A stretch of 6,744 bases of DNA from Bacillota bacterium. Its GTDB lineage: Bacteria; Bacillota_E; RBS10-35; JAJYVN01. The stretch is from NCBI GenBank assembly GCA_021846605.1, contig JAJZWQ010000163.1:1-6744 (forward strand), given 5' to 3'. The notes beneath the pieces were generated by a model that had not been told where the DNA came from, did not search any database, and saw only the letters and a program-made list of their open reading frames with translations. This document shows positions 1 to 5,800 of this stretch, piece by piece. Position 1 is the first letter of the stretch. The number at the start of each line of letters is the position of its first letter. The position numbers and the translations under genes were made by a program.

Positions 1-70
1 AGGGGTTCCGGCCAAGGGAGGGGCGTTCTTCATCTGAATGCCATATCCTGGTTCCACTTGCTGCTACTTT

Positions 71-190
71 CTAGTTAATCCTTCCAGCCACGCCCCACAA
101 AAGTGCAGGGCACCCGTTGTCATCAATGGCCGTCTCGAGCGCGTCATCAAAGTTGTAGCGCTTCGGGTTGAACTGAAATACCCAATCCAA
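71..190 (-). CDS. short ORF resembling the N-terminus of an EVE/PUA-like domain protein, ended by an early TAG
   Basis: The frame starts at a TTG (190-188) with a good Shine-Dalgarno, GGGGGTGA (204-197), six bases upstream, and gives 39 residues. The start MDWVFQFNPKRYNFDDALE and the later LLWGVAG have the look of the opening of EVE-type PUA-like domains (hydrophobic-Q-x-N-P, then a short Asp-rich helix, then a W-x-V strand). That likeness is from memory of the family and not from a search. The TAG at 73-71 cuts the domain short. Beyond it the same frame stays open to base 1 and contains a GTRIWHSDEERP-like stretch that would suit the next EVE strand. The TAG may therefore be a disabling mutation, a recoded codon or a sequencing error. 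The base composition is less GC-rich than the primase gene. A genuine 39-residue peptide is possible but less likely than an interrupted gene. Confidence 0.4.
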   Translation of the reverse strand: MDWVFQFNPKRYNFDDALETAIDDNGCPALLWGVAGRIN

Positions 191-334
191 CGGTGCTCAC
201 CCCCATCCGAATGGTAGATGGTGGACTGTTCTCCAGTGACGGGGCGGTAGCCTGCGGCGGGTACAAGCGCCTGTGCCCTGCGATTTCGATTGATTGGTTG
301 CTCCACCGACTGCAGGCGCTACGCGGCGTTTCGC

Positions 335-340
335 TATAAA
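335..340 (+). promoter_or_regulatory. candidate -10 element upstream of the carboxypeptidase fragment
   Basis: TATAAA matches five of six positions of the sigma-70/sigma-A -10 consensus and stands in a small AT-rich patch (329-345) within GC-rich DNA. No convincing -35 box lies 16-18 bases upstream (the closest is around CTGCAG at 310-315). It would drive the lipoprotein-type carboxypeptidase fragment starting at 437, leaving a leader of about 90 bases. Confidence 0.3.
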
Positions 341-391
341 ACTTCCTGCGGTAGTTGCCGGCATGCCCCTCCGCGGCCAGGCATAGGTCTG

Positions 392-409
392 CATGGACCC
401 GGGTCCATG
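392..409. promoter_or_regulatory. 18-bp perfect palindrome, operator-like
   Basis: CATGGACCCGGGTCCATG is an uninterrupted perfect palindrome with 9-bp half-sites and no spacer. It lies between the candidate -10 box at 335 and the GTG start at 437. That position and its dyad symmetry suit a binding site for a homodimeric regulator. As RNA it would make only a strained hairpin, so a DNA site is the more natural reading. No regulator gene is seen nearby. Confidence 0.4.
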
Positions 410-436
410 TCCGGGTAGGAGTGGGGGGGAGCGCCC

Positions 437-790
437 GTGCGCCGTACCGTCGCGGCCGTCATCGCCCTGATGCTTGCGGCCATCATGGCCGGCTGTGGCC
501 CTGCTTCAGGGATCGCCTCCAAGACATCGGCATCCTCCGGGCAGGGCGCCGTGGAGGCCCCGTCGGTGGTGCTGGGCCACCTGCACGAACCGGCCGCAGC
601 CATCCCGGGCATGTTCGCAGCCGCCGGTCCGGCCGCCGATGAGCCCGCGCCCAGCACAGACCTCGCCCCGCATGCCGCTGCCGCCGTCCTGATGGACGCG
701 TCTTCCGGACAGGTGCTGTGGGCGAAGAACCCTAATGCCAAGCGGCCCGCGGCCAGCGTCACCAAACTCATGACCATGACTTTACCATAA
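437..790 (+). pseudogene. truncated lipoprotein-type D-alanyl-D-alanine carboxypeptidase (peptidase S11), N-terminal part only
   Basis: The GTG start at 437 follows a purine run (GGGGGGA ending at 430) at a normal distance. The 117 residues begin with a signal peptide of two arginines, a hydrophobic stretch (about 5-17) and a lipobox MAGC with Cys20, so the mature protein would be lipid-anchored outside the membrane. A low-complexity Ala/Pro linker (about 21-78) follows. Then comes the start of the penicillin-binding catalytic domain: AAVLMDASSGQVLWAKNPN, then RPAASVTKLMTM with the SxxK nucleophile motif at Ser107-Lys110. S11 enzymes trim the terminal D-Ala from peptidoglycan stem peptides and need SxxK, SxN and KTG. 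Here the frame stops at TAA (788-790), seven residues after the lysine, so the other two motifs and most of the fold are missing. The product cannot be active. The break coincides with a sharp change to AT-rich and then non-coding sequence, which fits a recombination or insertion boundary. Confidence 0.75.
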
Positions 791-800
791 CGCATATAGG
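776..800. other. AT-rich junction where the carboxypeptidase homology ends; possible recombination site
   Basis: S11 similarity fades at about 782. The following TTTACCATAACGCATATAGG is an AT-rich island in GC-rich surroundings. Read on the minus strand, it contains TTATGGTAAAGT (790-779), close in form to the XerD-binding arm of dif-like sites (TTATGTTAAAT in E. coli, TTATGTAAACT-like in Bacillota). The partner XerC arm on the other side of a 6-bp centre is not convincing. It could equally hold a weak promoter for the region to its right: ATGACC at 770-775 and CATATA at 793-798, 17 bases apart. Confidence 0.25.
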
Positions 801-891
801 GCCAGAGGCGGTGCGCGAGCCTGGGGGAGAGGGATTGCAGCGGTCCGGGGCCTTTTCCCCCAAGCGGGAGTGCTACACTGACCTCGCCGCA

Positions 892-911
892 GCCGCCCGG
901 TTCCGGGCGGC
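892..911. repeat. perfect 9-bp inverted repeat with 2-bp spacer
   Basis: GCCGCCCGG and CCGGGCGGC are separated only by TT, giving a near-palindrome of 20 bp. As RNA it would form a very stable hairpin with a four-base loop. It lies in the non-coding region upstream of the replication gene and is one of its strongest stems. Confidence 0.6.
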
Positions 912-1082
912 AGACCTCCCAGCGGCCAAGTGCTCCGTCGCGGGAGCATGGGGGAGGCAGCCGCGAAGCAGCGCGGGGGACGCGCCCGCGCCATGCCGGC
1001 AACTGATCGGCTCCGAGGCCCGGCGCCGCTACGCGGCGGGGCGGGCAGGGCCGCCACAAGCGGCTAGGTGACCCGCAACAAG

Positions 1083-1105
1083 GGCCGCGCTCACTACGCG
1101 CGGCC
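1083..1105. repeat. perfect 8-bp inverted repeat, 7-base loop
   Basis: GGCCGCGC (1083-1090) and GCGCGGCC (1098-1105) flank a TCACTAC loop. A related stem with arms GCCGCGC/GCGCGGC recurs at 1145-1164 around a CCACGC loop. The two hairpins therefore share arm sequence, and their arms could also pair with each other in a switch-like way. Confidence 0.55.
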
Positions 1106-1294
1106 AAGGCCCAGGCAGGGCCAGGCTGACCAGGGCTTCCACGGGCCGCGCCCACGCGCGCGGCAGTCCGCCCACGAGGGCGGCGTATGCCCCCTCGCCG
1201 GGCCCCGGTCCGGCGGCGGGGGCGGCCCGGCACCAGGAGGTGCGGGGCGGGTTCGGGGCGGCCAGGGAAGGCCGCCAGGGCGCCTGAATGCGCC

Positions 1295-1342
1295 GGGATG
1301 ATCCAGATAGGGCCCGCCGGTGGGCGGGCAGTAGGGATGATC
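1295..1342. repeat. direct repeat GGGATGATC flanking a 7-bp hairpin
   Basis: GGGATGATC occurs at 1295-1303 and again at 1334-1342, 39 bases apart start to start. Between them sits the perfect stem GCCCGCC/GGCGGGC (1312-1318 and 1323-1329) with a GGTG loop. The repeats end four bases before the terminator stem. They are less GC-rich than their surroundings, which makes chance recurrence less likely than for the all-G/C stems. They could be binding sites or conserved loops of an RNA. Confidence 0.45.
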
Positions 1343-1346
1343 GAGG

Positions 1347-1397
1347 GTGCGCGAGATCGGCCCGGAGGACGGGCCGGTTTCGCGCACTCACTTTTTT
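1347..1397 (+). terminator. strong intrinsic terminator or attenuator upstream of the replication initiator
   Basis: An 18-bp stem pairs 1347-1364 with 1370-1387: GTGCGCGA with TCGCGCAC, then three pairs including two G-U wobbles, then CGGCCCG with CGGGCCG. The loop is GAGGA (1365-1369). After TCAC (1388-1391) comes T6 (1392-1397). This is the expected shape of a Rho-independent terminator for plus-strand transcription. It lies 121 bases before the rep start codon. No clear promoter is visible between it and rep, so read-through regulated as an attenuator is a real possibility. Such attenuation, driven by an antisense RNA, controls rep in pIP501-type plasmids; no antisense promoter was identified here. 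Confidence 0.75.
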
Positions 1398-1518
1398 GCG
1401 CCGCCGGACGTGTGGCGGCGAGGAGGTGAGCCCCCGAACCCCCGTGTGCGGGGGTGGGGCAAATACCCGCGCGGCGGGCCGGGGACCGGCCTCGCGGTCG
1501 TGAACAGGACATAGGACC
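1398..1518 (+). promoter_or_regulatory. structured rep leader with an isolated strong Shine-Dalgarno and a possible leader peptide
   Basis: Just after the terminator are three hairpins: CGCCGCC/GGCGGCG (1399-1405/1414-1420), ACCCCCG/CGGGGGT (1438-1444/1449-1455, loop TGTG) and GGCCGG/CCGGCC (1477-1482/1486-1491). Between the first two is a near-perfect Shine-Dalgarno, AGGAGGTG (1421-1428), with no start codon at the usual 5-9 bases. A GTG at 1444 lies 16 bases away. It opens 19 codons that end at TGA 1501-1503, only 15 bases before the rep ATG. The rep start has its own weaker AGGA (1506-1509), nine bases upstream. This layout would suit a translated leader coupled to rep, or a ribosome standby site. 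Both are inference. Confidence 0.3.
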
Positions 1519-2583
1519 ATGCCCGCCCCGGAGTCCCCGTCCCGCTCCCGGAGCCACAAGTCCCTTCGCCCTGCGCCCGATCCCAGTACAGTTGCAGCTC
1601 TCGGAGCCGCTCGCAAGGCGCGGGCTGCTCGCGGCGCGTGCCCCGTGGGGCAGAGGGCCCGACGTACCTCTGCCGCCGCCACTGTCCTGCGCGGGGACCT
1701 TCAGTTCACCCGCCGCCCAGACCTTTGGGCGGTGGACGCGCAAACGGCTACGGTGATCCTCGAAACGTCGGAGGCGGAGTACAGCACGACCCTTGGCCCC
1801 ACCGGGGGGACCATCACTTTTCGCGTGCCACTGATGGATGACAGCAAGGTTGCGCGCCTCGGTGCCTGGGAACAGGTCACGTACTACGCCCTCTGCGAGC
1901 TATGCCGGTCGGGTCAACGCGACGACGACGGGTGGCTCCGCATCCCCTCCATCCGCTACCTCGGGCGCCTCATCCTTGGGCGCACACCGACCGGCCGGGA
2001 TGTGGATCGGATCGTCACTGCACTCGGCCGCCTAGCGGGAGTCACCATCCGCGAGCGTTCCGAACACATCGAGATCGTGGAGCGGGGCGGGCGCCAGCGC
2101 GAGCGTCGCGTCCGCGTCGATACCACGTACCACCTCATCTCCGACCTCCAAGTCACCAGCACGGGTGACCCCATCGTCGTAGGCGAACCTGGAGCCCCAC
2201 TCATCCCACGCCAAGTCAGCGTCCGCTTGTCTCAGACGGTCATGGACCGGCTCGCCAAGGACTGGACGACCGACCTCCCGGCCAACGCTGTATACGCGCT
2301 CGGGCCCGGCCGTGAAGCGGCACTTCGCCTGTACGCGCACATCAAGAGCTTCCGGGCGGCCATGGGGTGGGTCACGGCACGTACAGTGGAGCAGATCGTC
2401 AAGCCTGCCGAGTCTTGGAGCCTACAGAAGCCCGCGAAGTTTCGGGCGCAGGTCGAGCACTTCGTCACCGAGATCACTGCCGCCGACCCTGGGCTCCGTG
2501 TCCGCCTGCGGAACGGGAGATCGGAGGATGGCGGGTGGACACTGGCTTGGTCCACCGTTCCGTCGCGGCAGCGGGGGCACTGA
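1519..2583 (+). CDS. plasmid replication initiator protein (RepA-like, tandem winged helix)
   Basis: The 354-residue product would bind the origin iterons and open the DNA. Residues about 1-75 are basic and Ala/Arg-rich, probably disordered. Residues about 100-185 look like a first winged helix: GAWEQVTYYALCELC, then DDDGWLRIPSIRYLGRLIL, then TGRDVDRIVTALGRLAGVTI. Residues about 231-345 look like the second: RQVSVRLSQTVMDRLAKD, then GREAALRLYAHIKSF, which corresponds to the arrLYryLd-type helix of this family, then QKPAKFRAQVEHFVTEI and a closing beta wing. The match is to RepA/initiator-type proteins from memory of the fold; catalytic HUH or polymerase motifs are absent. The ATG at 1519 has AGGA nine bases upstream. 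The N-terminal 70 residues are weakly conserved in style, so an internal GTG (1732 or 1753) is a possible true start, though neither has a clear ribosome site. The terminator upstream and iterons downstream support the role. Confidence 0.65.
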   Translation: MPAPESPSRSRSHKSLRPAPDPSTVAALGAARKARAARGACPVGQRARRTSAAATVLRGDLQFTRRPDLWAVDAQTATVILETSEAEYSTTLGPTGGTITFRVPLMDDSKVARLGAWEQVTYYALCELCRSGQRDDDGWLRIPSIRYLGRLILGRTPTGRDVDRIVTALGRLAGVTIRERSEHIEIVERGGRQRERRVRVDTTYHLISDLQVTSTGDPIVVGEPGAPLIPRQVSVRLSQTVMDRLAKDWTTDLPANAVYALGPGREAALRLYAHIKSFRAAMGWVTARTVEQIVKPAESWSLQKPAKFRAQVEHFVTEITAADPGLRVRLRNGRSEDGGWTLAWSTVPSRQRGH

Positions 2584-2591
2584 GCCCCCGC
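2571..2591 (+). other. perfect 8-bp GC hairpin with the rep stop codon in its loop
   Basis: GCGGGGGC (2571-2578) and GCCCCCGC (2584-2591) flank ACTGA, so the TGA that ends rep (2581-2583) sits in the loop. No T-run follows, so it is not a standard intrinsic terminator. It could stabilise the rep mRNA 3' end, slow transcription into the iteron region, or extrude near the origin. Confidence 0.55.
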
Positions 2592-2616
2592 GCCGCCGCG
2601 TCCAGCCCGGCAAAAG

Positions 2617-2690
2617 GCATGTGCAATCATTCCTCGTCGCTGCGCTCAGGGCATGTGCAATCGTTCCCCAAAAGCATGTGCAATCGTTCC
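2617..2690. repeat. three iteron-like 17-bp direct repeats; probable replication origin
   Basis: GCATGTGCAATCRTTCC occurs at 2617-2633 (with A at the variable base), 2651-2667 and 2674-2690 (both with G), all in the same orientation. Only one base differs among the copies over 17 bp. Start-to-start spacings are 34 and 23 bp, a difference of 11 bp or about one helical turn. The repeats are clearly less GC-rich than the surroundings and sit in the 248-bp gap between rep and the primase gene. Repeats of this size and number beside a Rep gene are the usual mark of an iteron origin and of Rep-mediated copy control. No DnaA box or long AT-rich tract was found in the gap. Lying in the primase leader, Rep bound here could also regulate primase transcription. 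Confidence 0.75.
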
Positions 2691-2818
2691 TCCTCGGAGC
2701 CGCCGAGGCGAAGAGCATCAACGGCTTCCTGACTTCGCTCCCAGTCCCACCCAGTACCCCATAGAGCAAACCCATTGACCCGATCCGAAACGCGTTTGCG
2801 AGGATGCGTCACCAGCTC

Positions 2819-2824
2819 GGAGGT
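2819..2824 (+). promoter_or_regulatory. ribosome binding site that sets the primase-helicase start
   Basis: GGAGGT lies seven bases before ATG 2832-2834. The longest open frame begins at TTG 2775 in the same frame, 19 codons earlier, but nothing purine-rich precedes that TTG. The intervening residues also add nothing recognisable before the zinc ribbon. The ATG is therefore the better start. Confidence 0.75.
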
Positions 2825-2831
2825 GGCGCAG

Positions 2832-5800
2832 ATGCCTTCTGCTGCTTGCGATTCCAGGGTTCCGCTCGGGCCGCGACGGGTATCCCGCACACGGCCCTGC
2901 CCGGTCTGCGGGGGTGTCAGCGAGTGCTACTTTCTGCCGGACGGACTAGCCGTGGTGTGCACGCGCGTGGAATCCCCCAGGCACGTCTACGACGCGATCA
3001 AGACCGTCGCATACGTCCACCCGCTGCCGGCCGCTGGGACGCCTGCCGTCCAGTCTACTGCTGCCACCAACGGCGCCGCCGACGTTCGTTGGCGCGAGGC
3101 CATGGCGGCCCGCTGGCTGCGGCCGACCACGCTCCGGCGTGGAGAACGCGAAGCGGCAGATGCAGCGCTGGACGCCTACCTGCGCGGGCGCGGGTTCTTG
3201 GACGGCCGCGATACCCTCCGCCGCGCCGGGCTCACCCCCACGGTCCACCTGCGGGTACCGTGGGGTCGTGGGGCGGCGGACGAAGGCGCCTACTACTATG
3301 CCTGGCCCGTGGCTACCCCGACCGGCGCGCCGGCCGCCGCCGTCCTGGCCCTGACGCCGGACGGCTCGAAGGCCCAGCAGGCCGCGTGGGAGGGCGATTC
3401 CCGGCGGACATACGGCCCGCGCCCAGAAGGCAGCCACGTGCTCCTGCGGCCCCTCCGCGACGACCGGGTAGACCTCGCCGCCGACCTCGGCACCGGGGAG
3501 CGGTACGTCATCGGCGAGGGCCTGGAGACCGTGCTCGCCGCGCAACTCGCGGTCGGCGGGGCGGGCGTCGTCTGTGTAGACGCCGGACACGTCGCCAACC
3601 TCCTGCGTTGCAGTCAGATCAGGGACGGCCTGGCCGAGACCGGCGGACACCTCGTGGTCGTGGCCGACCGCGACGAGTCCGATACAGGCCAGCGAGCTGC
3701 GGCCGACTGCGCCGCGATGGCGCGGGCGGCGGGCATCCCAGTCCTGGTCCTGCTGCCCCCGGCTCGATACGGCGAGCAGGCGGACTGGAACGACGTGCTC
3801 CAGCGGGACGGGATCGAGGGCGCCGAGGCCGCCGCCCGAGGAGCGGCTCAAGACGCGCGCCGTGAGGCGCTGGAGGCCCTGGCGCTGGCAGCGCTGACGG
3901 GCGACCCAGACGGCGCGGGCAACGCCGTGACGCCCCTGCCGGGGCTGCGCCGGATCCCTGGCCAGCCTGACACCACCCCGCCCGCCCACGATCCCGAGGC
4001 AGCCGCTGCCGCCCTGGAGGCAGCACGGGCCGCGCTGCCCGGCACGCTGCAGGCGGCCCTGGAGACCCCCGGCACCAGGCGTTTGGTCGCCCCAGCAACC
4101 GGCACCGGAAAGTCCCACGCCGCCGCACAGGCGACGGCAGCCACCCTGGGGGCCACGCTGCTCGTCGGGGCCACCCGCGCAGCGACCGGCGAACTGGCCG
4201 GGTGGTCGGGTGCCACGGTCTATCCCGCGCGGTCGGCGGACCCGGCCTCGCCCGGCTACTGCGCTCGCTACGACGAGGTGGTGGAGCCTCTGGCTGCGCA
4301 GCGCCGGGGCATCGCGCCTCTGGCATGCTCTACCTGCCCGCTCGGGCAGGCCGCGATGGAGGCGATAGCGGCTTGGCCCGCTGACCGCTCCCTGGCGCCG
4401 GTCTGTCCTCAGACCCTCGCGGTCCAACGAATCTGCTCCTACATCTGGCACGTCGAGGTCGCGCGGCGGGCTGAGCATGCGGCGGCGACCGCCGCTAAAC
4501 TGGCCGGCGACCCGGATGGCGTATCGGCCCACCGCGGGCGCCGCTGGGAGCGGGACGCGCGGGCGATGGTGGTCGACGACTGTCCCGAGGTTGCGAGCGA
4601 GGAGACCGCGACCATCGCGGATGTGTGGGCCTGGACCCGCACCGCCGCGCGGCAGGCCACCATCGACGGCGCGGCGGACCAACGGGCCACCGACGCCGTC
4701 AGCCGCACGCACGCGCGCCGCGCCGAGGGGCTGCGCGCCCTGCAGCCGCAGCTACAGCGGCTGGGTGAGTGGCTGGCGGCGCACGCGACCGCAGATGAGC
4801 AGGTCCGCCTCGACCCGGCTGAGTGGGCCGGCCTCACGGATGCGGCGCTGGCGCCAGCCATCCAGTGGATCGACGCGACTGGCGCGGAGGCCGTGCTGCG
4901 CGGTCCAGATGGCTCCCAGGAGATCCCGCTGCGCGCCGTACAGTCGCTCTGCCGCGCGATCCGGCGCGGCACGGCCTGGACCCACCACGGCATGCTGTTG
5001 TGGCAGAGCCCCACCGTCGTCGCTCAGCTACTCATCGACGGGCACCCCGGCGCGGTGGTGTCGCTCGACGCCACCCCATCCCCGCCCATGGGGCGCCTGA
5101 TCCGCACCGCTGGCGGCGAGGCCGGCGACCCTGAGCCCCAGCCGGGTAACCTCCATGTCGTACAGGTATACGCCGGGCTCCACGGCAAGGCGTCGTGCGC
5201 CGACCGGGCCCCGTCCCAGGGCCGCGAGCGCGACCACCTGCTGGCCGCGATTCGCCAGGAGGCGGCGGCGCTGCCGCCCGGTGGCAGTATGGCAGTGCTG
5301 ACCCATATGGCACTTGCGCTCCGAGTGGCCGCCGACCACGGGCTGGCCGAGGAGGACGGCGAGCAGGCGGGAGGGTATGTGCTCCCGCCGGGGGCGGTGG
5401 GTCGGGACGACGTGACGGTCTACTTGGGGTGGTGGGGCCGCCACTCGCGGGGCCACAACGCTTGGCTGGAGTGCCAGATGCTGCTAGTGTGGGGGGTCCA
5501 ACAACTGTCGCCGACGGCGGCCGAGCGGGCGTATGTCGGCGCCGAGGCGGTGCTCCGGGACGCAGGCGACTCGGATGCTCGGCCTGTCTGGGACCCGGCG
5601 CGCGCCCATCGCACCTACCGGGTCCCAGGGCAGCCATACGAGATCATCTGCGAGGGCTGGGCTGACGACCGTCAGGACGCCTGGGCGCGGGCGTGGACGA
5701 CGGCGGAGGTGGTGCAGCTCCTGGGTCGCCTGCGCGCAACGGCGCGGCCACACGACACGCTGCGGGCAGTGGTGTACTCCACCTACCCGCTGGCCGGGTA

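Larger units (their letters stand above)
801..1397 (+). ncRNA. hairpin-rich, apparently non-coding region ending at an intrinsic terminator; long rep leader or structured RNA
   Basis: No frame here reads like a protein; the open frames are Arg/Pro/Gly/Ala-rich shadows typical of GC-rich non-coding DNA. The stretch is instead crowded with inverted repeats. These include 823-833/851-861 (11 bp with two G-U), 892-900/903-911, 915-920/952-957 enclosing 931-936/943-948, 1024-1029/1033-1038, 1050-1054/1060-1064, and 1083-1090/1098-1105. Further along are 1145-1151/1158-1164, 1168-1173/1178-1183, 1230-1234/1239-1243, 1257-1263/1270-1276, 1279-1283/1290-1294 and 1312-1318/1323-1329. It closes with the 1347-1397 terminator, which sets the strand as plus. 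I could not match it to RNase P, tmRNA, T-box or group I/II intron landmarks. High GC alone produces some stems, so the density needs a shuffled control. The region may be an untranslated rep leader, an independent regulator or an origin element. Confidence 0.35.

Noticed and set aside
317..1038. A 12-bp direct repeat CGCTACGCGGCG at 317-328 and 1027-1038
   Set aside because: Short and GC-rich, so expected by chance in this composition; no target duplication or inverted ends accompany it.
801..1397. RNase P RNA, tmRNA, T-box or group I/II intron in the structured region
   Set aside because: None of the conserved core sequences I know for these RNAs could be found on the plus strand.
334..1743. 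A 469-codon stop-free frame on the minus strand
   Set aside because: The translation is Arg/Pro/Gly/Ala-rich with no domain-like pattern, lies antisense to the carboxypeptidase fragment and the start of rep, and is explained by GC-rich DNA lacking stop codons.
2617..2690. The three direct repeats as a CRISPR array
   Set aside because: Repeats of 17 bp are too short and the spacers are 17 and 6 bp; the context is an iteron origin.
2775..2831. A 19-codon N-terminal extension of the primase-helicase from TTG 2775
   Set aside because: No ribosome site precedes the TTG, whereas ATG 2832 has GGAGGT at an ideal seven bases.
2946..4712. A 588-codon minus-strand frame opposite the primase-helicase
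   Set aside because: It is the antisense shadow of a gene with clear zinc-ribbon, Toprim and Walker motifs; its own composition is Gly/Arg-rich and motif-free.
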